Of a stretch of DNA of 43,295 nucleotides, positions 9,232 through 16,116 are shown piece after piece; positions within the stretch are counted from its first letter, which is position 1; every line of letters begins with the position of its first letter. The translations under genes were made by a program, and so were the position numbers. The DNA is taken from NCBI GenBank assembly GCA_903911905.1, contig CAIWFK010000632.1, positions 1 through 43,295 on the forward strand, given 5' to 3'. The notes beneath the pieces were generated by a model. The model made no database searches. It was not told the DNA's origin and was given only the letters and a program-made list of their open reading frames with translations. The stretch comes from an uncultured Myxococcales bacterium (GTDB lineage: Bacteria; Myxococcota; Myxococcia; Myxococcales; Myxococcaceae).

Positions 9232-10170
9232 TCAAAACGAACCGGACAGCATCGCGCGCACGCCGAACGCATGCTCGCTCACCAACGGCCCGTACAGGGG
9301 CACGATGGCGCTCAGTGACGGGTGCAGCCGACCCAGCGCGGTCAGGCGAACGCCCGGCTCGACGATCAGCATGTCGCGCGAGACGCCCGCGAACGAGAGG
9401 TTGGTCCACAGGTGCACGAAGGGCTCGACCACGTGCGCGATGTCGTAGGCGGCCCGCGCCGTGCCCACGAACTCGGTGATGATCGCTTCTTCCGAGGTGC
9501 CACGAACGTCGGCCAGCACCTCGAGCTTGGCCACGGCCCCCAGGTGCCACCCGCCATGCCGCCAGGTCAGGGCCACCTTGGGCACCACGCCAACCCGACC
9601 GGGCTCGAAGAGCGCCGAGTCCTGCGAGCCGCGCACCTGCTCGGCCGCGCGCAAGATGTCGCCGCGCATCACGGCTGCTTCGTCGACGGTGGCGCCTTGT
9701 TCCTTCGGGGCTTCGATGCCCGTCGAGGTCGGCAGCGCAAGCTCGAACGAGAACTCGAAGTCGAGGCCGTGGCCGAGCGCCGTGTGATGCGCGGCTTCGA
9801 GCTCGAGGTTGCCCAACGCCACGCCGGCGAACCGGGTCGCCCCGTCACCTTCGATGGCGGTCAGGCCGCCCATGACGATGGGCAGGCGCACGCCGAAGGT
9901 GGCGTGCGGCGTGGGGTGCTCGGCGCTCAGCAACAACGACGTGCTCCAGGCTCGCGAAGCGCCCGTCACGCCGTTCGAGGTGGTCTCGATGGTCGCCAGG
10001 CCGAAGGCGAGGTCGACGCCGTATTCCAGGAGTTCCTCGTGCTCCGACGCTTCGTGCGCCTCGTGCGCTTCACCGTCCGGTGCGTGTTCGGCGTGTTCGG
10101 CGTGCTCGGCAGCGAAGCCAGTGAGCGGAAGCAACAGCGAGAGCAGTGACGGAAGGCGTGCGGTGGCCAC
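9232..10170 (-). CDS. Outer-membrane barrel candidate with His/Glu-rich N-terminus
   Basis: GTG at 10170 opens a signal peptide (MATARLPSLLSLLLPLTGFAA). Right after it, about 26 residues are built mainly of His, Glu and Ala (EHAEHAEHA, then AHEAHEASEHEE), a typical metal-binding composition. The remaining 260 residues have alternating beta strands and end in MLSGSF, with the C-terminal aromatic residue usual in outer-membrane proteins. Comparable proteins are annotated as hypothetical or as transporter-associated barrels in Gram-negative genomes. Metal sensing or uptake is inference from the His tail and from larB downstream. 312 codons. Confidence 0.75.
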   Translation of the reverse strand: MATARLPSLLSLLLPLTGFAAEHAEHAEHAPDGEAHEAHEASEHEELLEYGVDLAFGLATIETTSNGVTGASRAWSTSLLLSAEHPTPHATFGVRLPIVMGGLTAIEGDGATRFAGVALGNLELEAAHHTALGHGLDFEFSFELALPTSTGIEAPKEQGATVDEAAVMRGDILRAAEQVRGSQDSALFEPGRVGVVPKVALTWRHGGWHLGAVAKLEVLADVRGTSEEAIITEFVGTARAAYDIAHVVEPFVHLWTNLSFAGVSRDMLIVEPGVRLTALGRLHPSLSAIVPLYGPLVSEHAFGVRAMLSGSF

Positions 10171-10201
10171 GTGGTGCTGATGGCAGCGCGCTGGCGTGTC
10201 G

Positions 10202-10627
10202 TCAATGACGACGAGTCGCCCGCCTGGCCTTCGCCGCAGGTTTTCGTTTCGCGGCGCTCGGCGTCGTCGGCTTGGCCCGGGTCGGCTTCTTCGCCGGCGC
10301 CATCATCGCCAGGCGGTGCGCGCGTTCGACCCAGGGCGTGAGCGCGTCGAGGTCGTCGTGCAGGGCTTCGGGCAGCATCACCCACCAGCCCATGCCCTGG
10401 CCTTTGGGCATGGGCGACCAGCGACCGGCGCCGTCGAGGGCCAGCGCTTCGTCGAAGCGCCGTTGCTCGGGAAGCTTCACGCACAGCCGCCCGTCCCACA
10501 CGAGCGCGTAGATGGTGCGGTTGGCGAAGAAGGCCTCGCAACCGAACATGTACCGCGTGGTCACCTCGGGCAGTTCGGACGAGATGGTGGCCAGCAGGTC
10601 GCTCAGATGGGCGTCGAGCGTGCTCAC
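10202..10627 (-). CDS. TfoX N-terminal domain protein with basic C-terminal tail
   Basis: The start is GTG at 10627, overlapping the TGA of the TonB-like gene as GTGA, so translation is probably coupled. Residues about 5-105 match the TfoX_N fold (TTRYMFGCEAFFANRTIYAL, WDGRLCVKLPE, PMPKGQGMGWWVMLPE). The last 30 residues are almost only Lys, Ala, Arg, Pro and Thr (AKKPTRAKPTTPSAAKRKP), like histone H1-type tails of myxobacterial proteins, and would bind nucleic acid or polyanions. Single TfoX_N proteins are of unknown role; this one lacks the TfoX C-terminal domain. 141 residues. Confidence 0.8.
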   Translation of the reverse strand: MSTLDAHLSDLLATISSELPEVTTRYMFGCEAFFANRTIYALVWDGRLCVKLPEQRRFDEALALDGAGRWSPMPKGQGMGWWVMLPEALHDDLDALTPWVERAHRLAMMAPAKKPTRAKPTTPSAAKRKPAAKARRATRRH

Positions 10628-11718
10628 GGGGCGGCGGGCAGGCGATGCGCGTCGAGCAGCTTCACCTTCACGTCGGGCGGCTCGAGCGTGAACTGCCAGC
10701 GGCTCTTCCACCAACTGGTGCCCAGGCGCTTGTCGTCGGAATCGGGCAGTCCGCGGAAGACCTTGCGGCTGAGGTGGAGCACCGATTCGTCGAAGCGCGC
10801 GTCACCCGACTTCTCGACCACCGTGACGTCGGCGATGGCCCCCTGCGGCGTGGTGGTCATTTCCAGCACGGTGCGCAGTTGCACGGCGCGCAGCTTTTCC
10901 TTCAGGGCCTCGGTCGCGCCGATCATCTGCGCGGCGCTCTCGCGGAAGCGTTGATCCTCGGTGTTGGGGCCCGAGCCGACGCCCGCAGCGATGGAGCGAC
11001 CCAGCGGAGAATCGGTCATGTTGCGCGCGGCCTGCTCGGACACCCCGGGGTTGATCAGCAGCGCCTTGGCGATGTCGCGCACCACCTCGCCTTTGCTCTT
11101 GGGCGTCATGTCGACCTCGGTGGTCTTGAGCGCCGCGCGCAGCGCCCGTTGCGCGTCGAGGAAGTGGCCGGGCACGTTGCCCACCGCGACCGCCGCTTCG
11201 CCGAACTGTTGTTGCAGATCGCCGTTGAGCTTGCGGGTCAGCGTTTCGCCTTCGTATTCCTTGGCCGCGACGTGGTCGGGCTCTTCACCGGGGCCGTTGC
11301 GCAGGGTGGTGCCGCGTGGCGCGTCTTCGTCGGCCGCCCGGGGCATGCGCAACACGCCGCCCAGGTTGGGCGTCAGGTTCACGCCACCGGCCAGGGGCAT
11401 GTCGCCGCGCGTGCCGACGGTCGGCGCGCTCGAGGGCTCGGTGGGAGCGGTCGGGGGCGCTTCGGCCACCGCCTGCTGCTCGGCCTTCTTCTTCCTCGGG
11501 TCGGTGGGGGTGGCGGTCTTCGTCTTCGGCGCGGCTGGTGGTGGCGTGGGCTCCGGCTTCGGGGGCTCTGGCGGTGGCTCGACGTCGACCCAGGTCAGCG
11601 GGTGGTTGCGCTCGAGCGGCGGGGGCGGGTCGCCGGCCAGCAGCCAGAGCGCACCGCCGTGCAGGAGCACTGATGCGAGCACCAGGGCAGGCCAGCTCGC
11701 TGTGCGGCGGGAAGTCAC
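10624..11718 (-). CDS. TonB-like energy transducer / TonB C-terminal domain protein
   Basis: The protein starts at GTG 11718 with a single membrane segment containing His (ALVLASVLLHGGALWLLAG), as in TonB. A Pro/Lys/Glu-rich periplasmic spacer follows (PPPEPPKPEPTPPPAAPKTK). The C-terminal 100 residues resemble the TonB C-terminal domain (VLEMTTTPQGAIADVTVVEK, GDARFDESVLHLSRKVF). The middle (residues 150-270) is not recognised and is longer than in classic TonB. No exbB/exbD gene is nearby. A good promoter, GTGACA and TATGAC with a 17-base spacer, ends 8 bases before the GTG, so the mRNA is nearly leaderless. 364 residues; ends inside the start of the TfoX_N gene. Confidence 0.75.
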   Translation of the reverse strand: MTSRRTASWPALVLASVLLHGGALWLLAGDPPPPLERNHPLTWVDVEPPPEPPKPEPTPPPAAPKTKTATPTDPRKKKAEQQAVAEAPPTAPTEPSSAPTVGTRGDMPLAGGVNLTPNLGGVLRMPRAADEDAPRGTTLRNGPGEEPDHVAAKEYEGETLTRKLNGDLQQQFGEAAVAVGNVPGHFLDAQRALRAALKTTEVDMTPKSKGEVVRDIAKALLINPGVSEQAARNMTDSPLGRSIAAGVGSGPNTEDQRFRESAAQMIGATEALKEKLRAVQLRTVLEMTTTPQGAIADVTVVEKSGDARFDESVLHLSRKVFRGLPDSDDKRLGTSWWKSRWQFTLEPPDVKVKLLDAHRLPAAP

Positions 11719-11726
11719 TGTCGTCC

Positions 11727-11755
11727 GTCATACACGGGGTGTGGGCGGCTGTCAC
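11727..11755 (-). promoter_or_regulatory. Promoter of the TonB-like gene
   Basis: On the minus strand, -35 GTGACA (11755-11750), 17-base spacer, -10 TATGAC (11732-11727). The GTG start is 8 bases downstream, leaving a leader of 1-2 bases and no room for a ribosome site. Confidence 0.6.
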
Positions 11756-11822
11756 AGGGGCCGCCTGAAGGGTAGGCGGTCGGAGCCATGACGCGACGGC
11801 CACCCTCGCGGCGAATGCATTC

Positions 11823-12155
11823 TCAGCCCTGCGACGCGTCGACGAACCCCTCGGTGCGCTGCTCCTCGAGAAGCGACTGCATCGCCCGCTCAGCGGCCTG
11901 GGCCGAACCGTGCGCGCGTTCCCGAGTCACCACCTCGCCATCCTCCAGCGTGATGCGCAGCTCGACCGTGCTGCCGCTCGTGCGCACACTCCAGCGGCGA
12001 CCGTCTGGGTGCCGCAGCTCGTGGAAGGGCGGCTCGAACAGCTCAGACCTCGATTCGAGCAGCGTGCTGCGCGCGAAGGTCGCGAAGGTTCCCCGCGCGC
12101 GGGCCTCCTCGGCCATCGCGAGGGTGAGGGTGATGGGCGCGGTCTTCAGCGGCAC
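11823..12155 (-). CDS. Small protein with divergent WGR-like domain
   Basis: GTG at 12155 is the first start in this frame; an ATG at 12116 is an alternative. After a short N-terminal part rich in Ala/Arg/Thr, residues about 50-108 follow the layout of WGR domains: a Trp-led strand (RRWSVRTSGSTVELRI), a Gly-containing turn where the WGR triplet would be, and then QAAERAMQSLLEEQ with a closing GFVDAS, matching the usual helix and Gly-(Y/F)-x-(D/E) end. The WGR triplet itself is not conserved. WGR domains bind nucleic-acid ends in PARP proteins and occur alone in bacteria near DNA repair genes. The divergent neighbour is ligC. 110 residues; the assignment is by eye. Confidence 0.6.
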   Translation of the reverse strand: MPLKTAPITLTLAMAEEARARGTFATFARSTLLESRSELFEPPFHELRHPDGRRWSVRTSGSTVELRITLEDGEVVTRERAHGSAQAAERAMQSLLEEQRTEGFVDASQG

Positions 12156-12235
12156 CTTTGCGGCGAGCTGAACCGGGTCGAGCGTCGGGTACTAGCGCCC
12201 AGCCTTGCACCACTCAAGAGCACGCCCGCGCCTCG

Positions 12236-12244
12236 TGCTATCAG
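12236..12244 (+). promoter_or_regulatory. Extended -10 candidate for ligC
   Basis: GTGCTATCAG: TG, one base, then TATCAG at 12239-12244, 11 bases before the ATG at 12256. The short gap implies a leader of about 4-5 bases. I see no -35 at proper spacing. Confidence 0.45.
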
Positions 12245-12255
12245 TCACACCCGCC

Positions 12256-13299
12256 ATGCTCCCCTTCGCGTCGCCCCTGATGCCGATGCTCGCCGAGGCG
12301 CAAGACGAGATCCCTCGCGGCGAGGGCTGGGTCTACGAGCCGAAGTGGGACGGCTTTCGCGCCATCGTCTTCCGCGACGGCGACGCGGTGCACCTGTGCA
12401 GCCGCAACGGCCAGCCGCTCGAGCGCTACTTCCCCGAGGTGCTCGCGACCCTGAAGACGGTCTTGCCCGAGCGCTGCATCGTCGACGGTGAGCTGATTCT
12501 TCCGGGCGTGAAGGGCCTCGACTTCGACGCGCTGCAGGCCCGCATTCACCCCGCACCCTCTCGCGTGAAGCGCCTGAGCGAAGAGACGCCCGCGGGCTTC
12601 ACCGGGTTCGACCTGCTGGCGGTGGGCGACGACGACCTTCGCGAGCTCCCGTTCAGCGCGCGGCGCGAGCGACTGCTGACCGTGCTGCGCGCGACCGAGC
12701 AGGCCTTCCCCACGCCGCAGACCGCCTCGGCTGACGAGGCCACCACCTGGTTCCACGACTTCGAAGGCGCGGGGTGTGACGGCATCATCGCCCGACGCGT
12801 CGAGCTGCCGTACTCGCCGGGCAAGCGGGTGATGGTGAAGGTGAAGCACTACCGTACCGCCGACGTGGTCATCGGCGGCTACCGGGTGGGCAAGACGCCC
12901 GACTCCATCGGCGCGCTGTTGCTGGGGGTGTACGACCACGCGGGCGCGTTCCACCCGGTCGGCCACACCTCGAGCTTCAAGGCGAAGGAGAAGCGCGACC
13001 TGTTCGCCAGGCTCTCGCCGATGGCGTTGCCCGTTCCCCCCATTCCCCCCGAGCCCGAGCAGAAGAGCCGGTGGACCCGAACGCCGAAGGGGCAGGAGCA
13101 GGCGCCGTGGACCTTCATCGAGCCCAGCCTGGTCATCGAGGTCCGCTACGACTACCTGCAGGGCCGTCGCTTCCGCCATGCGTCGACCTTCCTTCGCTGG
13201 CGCTCCGACAAGGCCCCGAAGGACTGCCTGCAGTCGCAGCTCGAGCCGCCCAACGCCTTCTCGCTCTCGCGCATCGTCGCGCTCGCCACGGGGCGCTGA
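12256..13299 (+). CDS. ligC: ATP-dependent DNA ligase, LigC type
   Basis: This stand-alone ATP-dependent ligase seals nicks by lysine adenylylation. Motif I is YEPKWDGFRA (residues 30-39, with the Lys that carries AMP), followed by SRNGQPLERYFPE, IVDGELI, LDFDALQARIHPA, FDLLAVGDDD, and EGAGCDGIIARR. VKVKHYRTADVVI is motif V, and the OB-fold part ends with EVRYDYLQGRRFRHASTFLRWR. Length (347 residues) and order match mycobacterial LigC closely; there is no polymerase or phosphoesterase domain as in LigD. I chose the ATG at 12256 because MLPFASPLMPMLAEA starts the homologous region; an ATG 17 codons upstream adds non-conserved residues. No Ku gene is in the window. The NFACT gene follows by 3 bases. 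Confidence 0.92.
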   Translation: MLPFASPLMPMLAEAQDEIPRGEGWVYEPKWDGFRAIVFRDGDAVHLCSRNGQPLERYFPEVLATLKTVLPERCIVDGELILPGVKGLDFDALQARIHPAPSRVKRLSEETPAGFTGFDLLAVGDDDLRELPFSARRERLLTVLRATEQAFPTPQTASADEATTWFHDFEGAGCDGIIARRVELPYSPGKRVMVKVKHYRTADVVIGGYRVGKTPDSIGALLLGVYDHAGAFHPVGHTSSFKAKEKRDLFARLSPMALPVPPIPPEPEQKSRWTRTPKGQEQAPWTFIEPSLVIEVRYDYLQGRRFRHASTFLRWRSDKAPKDCLQSQLEPPNAFSLSRIVALATGR

Positions 13300-13302
13300 G
13301 CG

Positions 13303-14694
13303 ATGTCGTTGCGGCCCGCCGAACTCGAGCAACTGGCGTCGGAGCTCAACCGGGAGCTGCCCCAGAGCGTGATTCAGAAGGTGCACGCGCCCACCACCAC
13401 CCGCGTGTACCTCGAGCTGCGCACGCCCGGCCGCTCGACGACGGTGCTGGTGTGCTGTGACGCCAACGCCGCGCGGCTGAGCGCGGTCGCCGAGCGCCCG
13501 GCCAACCCGCCCACGCCACCGGCCTGGCAGTCGGTGCTCCGCCGGGAATTGCTGGGTGCGAAGCTGGAGGAGACGCAGGCCCTGCCCACGCGCCGCACGC
13601 TGGTGCTCAAGGTCTCGCGGAAGGCCGACGACGGCACGCCCATTCACCGCTCCCTGGTGCTCGAGGTCTCGGGCTCGCCGGGCCTCTACCTGCTGACCGA
13701 CAAGGGTCGGGTGCTGGCGCAGTCGATTCCGGTGCGTGAAGGCCTGAAGCTGGGGGCCACCTGGTTGCCGCTGGAAGAGGCGCCTGTGAAGGACACGCCC
13801 TCTCGGCTCCAGTCGGACCACGAGCACCTGCGGTTGGCCCACGGCGCCGAGCTGCTCTTCGCCACGCTCGAGCAGAAGACCTGGGTCGACGCGCGGCGCG
13901 GGCCGTTGCTCGCCAAACTCAAGCGCCTCGAGCGCACCAGGCAGAAGGTGCTGGCCGAGGCCGACCGCACCTCGCAGGCCACGCGCATGCGGGTCGAGGG
14001 CGAGCTGCTCACCCAGAACCTCCACCTGCTCAAGCGCGGCCTGACCTCGGTGAGGGTCACCCGTTACGCAGAAGACGGCAGCACCGACGAGCTGACGGTC
14101 GCACTGGACCCGAAGCGCACGCCGCGCGAGGAGGTCGACTGGCGCTTCCACCAGTACCGGCGGCTCTTGCGCGGGGCCGACTTCGCGAAGGAACGGCTGC
14201 GGCAGCTCGACGCCGACGAGCAGGCCCTGCGCGGCGACCTGGCCGCGTTGGACACCGCGCCCCCCGAGGCGCCGTCACCGGGCGAGCGCCGCAGCAAGCC
14301 GCAGGACTCGAAGCTGCCGCCGTACCGCGAATACCGTGGGGCCGATTCGCGCATCTGGGTGGGGCGGGGCGCGGTGCACAACGATTCCCTGACCTTCCAC
14401 GTGGCGCGGCCCTTTCACGTGTGGTTCCACGCGCGAGGCGTGACCGGCGCGCACGTGGTGGTACCGGTCGAGAAGAACGCGTCGCTCAGCGCCGAGGCCC
14501 TGCTCGACGCAGCGCACCTGGCGCTGCACCATTCCGACGCCAAGGGCGAGCCGCGTGGCGAGGTCAGCTACACGGAAGTGAAGTTCGTGCGGAAGGGCGC
14601 GGCCCCCGGCGCGGTGACCTTCACCCGGGAAAAGACCATCAACCTGCGGGTCGACCCCGAGCGGCTCAAGCGGTTGCTGGCGACCGCAGACTGA
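13303..14694 (+). CDS. NFACT-family (RqcH/Rqc2-like) RNA-binding protein
   Basis: 463 residues with the NFACT order: an NFACT-N module (1-175), a helical coiled-coil middle (about 185-330; LLAKLKRLERTRQKVLAEAD, RFHQYRRLLRGADFAKERLR), and the NFACT-R (DUF814) domain at about 345-440 (YREYRGADSRIWVGRGA, FHVWFHARGVTGAHVVV, SYTEVKFVRK). RqcH proteins bind peptidyl-tRNA-blocked large ribosomal subunits and add Ala tails. In B. subtilis RqcH an Asp-Arg pair (97-98) is needed for tRNA binding; here the aligned residues appear to be Arg97-Arg98, so tailing is doubtful. It sits 3 bases after ligC and is surely co-transcribed, an unusual partner. Converges with the TPR gene at 14696. Confidence 0.88.
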   Translation: MSLRPAELEQLASELNRELPQSVIQKVHAPTTTRVYLELRTPGRSTTVLVCCDANAARLSAVAERPANPPTPPAWQSVLRRELLGAKLEETQALPTRRTLVLKVSRKADDGTPIHRSLVLEVSGSPGLYLLTDKGRVLAQSIPVREGLKLGATWLPLEEAPVKDTPSRLQSDHEHLRLAHGAELLFATLEQKTWVDARRGPLLAKLKRLERTRQKVLAEADRTSQATRMRVEGELLTQNLHLLKRGLTSVRVTRYAEDGSTDELTVALDPKRTPREEVDWRFHQYRRLLRGADFAKERLRQLDADEQALRGDLAALDTAPPEAPSPGERRSKPQDSKLPPYREYRGADSRIWVGRGAVHNDSLTFHVARPFHVWFHARGVTGAHVVVPVEKNASLSAEALLDAAHLALHHSDAKGEPRGEVSYTEVKFVRKGAAPGAVTFTREKTINLRVDPERLKRLLATAD

Positions 14695-14695
14695 T

Positions 14696-15916
14696 TCAGG
14701 GCGGCGCGCAGACACCATGGCCGAGCGCGCCGCCGTCGCGCAGCAGGGTGTTGCAGGTCCACCCCGTCGGGCACCCGGCCGACGAGCCGACCGCCGCACA
14801 GCTCGGCGCGCACACCGTGCGTTGGGCGGGCGTGACGCCGGTCGAGACGTCGGCCAGCGACAGGCACTCGAACGACGCGGGGCAGGTGTACACGTCGACC
14901 AACACCGGGCCGGCATCAGCCGGGGTGCCGCGGCCGCCGTCGGCCAGTTCGACGAAGCCGGCGTCCGTGAGGTTCGCCACCGCGCAGTGCCGCAGGCACC
15001 CGTTGCTGCCCTCGTCGTTGACGCACCACTGCAGCGCCTTGCCGCGCGAGAGCTGGGCGCGCTGCGCGGCTTCGACCGACCGGCCTCCCCGCTGCAACTG
15101 GCGGTAGAGGCGCGAGAGGGTTTCATACGTCTCGGCGGTGAAGGGGTGGTGGAGCCCGAGCGCGGCCTCGGACGCGGTGGCGGCGAGCTTCTCGAGCTCG
15201 GCCATCTCGTTGGTGACCCGGCCCTTGTCGGCGAGCACGATGGTGAGGTTGTGGGCGGCGACGGCCATGCCGGCAGACTTCTCGGCGTCGGCGTTCGCGT
15301 AGAGGTCGATGGCCTCGCGGTAGCGGCGCTCGGCTTCGATCATCGAGCGGTGCCACTGCAGCAGCGCGCCGAGGTTCGAGCGCGCCGACGCCATCTCGAG
15401 CGGGGCCTTCGAGGCGTCGGCCAGCACCAGCGCGCGCCGCGCGAACTTCTCGGCCTCGTCGAAGTGATCGCGCATGAACTCGGCGTACGCGATGATCACC
15501 AGCAGGGGGGCGGTCTTCGGGTCCTCGGCTCCGACCAGCTTCGTGCGCAGCTCGAGCGCGCGCCGCGCCGTGGTCTCGGCGGTGGTGAAGCGCCCGTCGA
15601 TGCGCTGAAGCCGCGCGAGGTCGCCCAGCACCTCGGCCACCGGCAACGAGTCATGACCGTCGACCTCCTCTGCCAGCTCGAGTGCGCGGTTGTCGACGTT
15701 GAGCGCGAGCGGGTAGCGCCACTGCTCTTCGGCGAGGTGGGCCAGGCGGCGCAGCGGCTCGACGGCAGCCGGGGTTCGGCCCAGCGTGGCCACGACCTCG
15801 CTCGCCGCCGCCAGCACCGCCAGGTCGGCCTGCTGGGGCTTGCCCTCACGGTAGAGCGCGAGCGGCTCGGGCGTCGCCGCCAGGAACGTCACAGACAGCA
15901 GCACCGCAGGCACCAT
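14696..15916 (-). CDS. Exported TPR protein with Cys-rich C-terminus
   Basis: AAGGAG lies 7 bases before the ATG at 15916 (a GTG one codon earlier is spaced worse). A short signal peptide (MVPAVLLSVTFLAA) is followed by about 270 residues of TPR-like helices with Ala/Glu/Arg repeats (RALELAEEVDGHDSLPVAEV, ARRALELRTKLVGAEDPKTA), of the kind found in tetratricopeptide proteins of myxobacteria. The last 110 residues carry about ten cysteines (CVNDEGSNGCLRHC, TCPASFECLSL, CAPSCAAVGSSAGCP), probably disulphide-bonded after export. Function is unknown. A pair of dyad sites lies 80-140 bases upstream. Confidence 0.75.
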   Translation of the reverse strand: MVPAVLLSVTFLAATPEPLALYREGKPQQADLAVLAAASEVVATLGRTPAAVEPLRRLAHLAEEQWRYPLALNVDNRALELAEEVDGHDSLPVAEVLGDLARLQRIDGRFTTAETTARRALELRTKLVGAEDPKTAPLLVIIAYAEFMRDHFDEAEKFARRALVLADASKAPLEMASARSNLGALLQWHRSMIEAERRYREAIDLYANADAEKSAGMAVAAHNLTIVLADKGRVTNEMAELEKLAATASEAALGLHHPFTAETYETLSRLYRQLQRGGRSVEAAQRAQLSRGKALQWCVNDEGSNGCLRHCAVANLTDAGFVELADGGRGTPADAGPVLVDVYTCPASFECLSLADVSTGVTPAQRTVCAPSCAAVGSSAGCPTGWTCNTLLRDGGALGHGVCAPP

Positions 15917-15990
15917 CACTCGGCTCCTTCGGCACCATGCCTACACCGACGCGGAAAGGCGCGCTTGCCTCTCCAGCGGGCGGCGTCGCA

Positions 15991-16057
15991 CAAAGCAACT
16001 TGCAGTTGTACTGGGTGCGTGGACCGGTCAAGCTCAAGGCAACTCGAAGTTGCTTTG
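15991..16057. promoter_or_regulatory. Paired dyad sites CAACT-N3-AGTTG upstream of TPR gene
   Basis: Two 13-base dyads, CAACTTGCAGTTG (15996-16008) and CAACTCGAAGTTG (16040-16052), are centred 44 bases apart. Each is flanked by AAAG or CTTT on the outer side, so 15991-16008 and 16040-16057 also form a long inverted repeat. The region is relatively AT-rich against its surroundings. It lies between the stop of the ECF42 gene and the start of the minus-strand TPR gene, fitting a pair of regulator-binding sites; a cruciform or weak terminator is the alternative. Confidence 0.6.
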
Positions 16058-16116
16058 GAGACATCGCTGGTCCTCGCCAGCACGAGGCCAACCACACCGT
16101 CGGCGTGTCCCTCGCG

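Noticed and set aside
12256-13299. LigD-type multifunctional ligase
   Set aside because: The polymerase and phosphoesterase domains are absent and the sequence follows stand-alone LigC from end to end.
12241-14151. Minus-strand open frame of about 640 codons opposite ligC and the NFACT gene
   Set aside because: The plus strand holds two clear enzymes of known families; the antisense translation has no family pattern.
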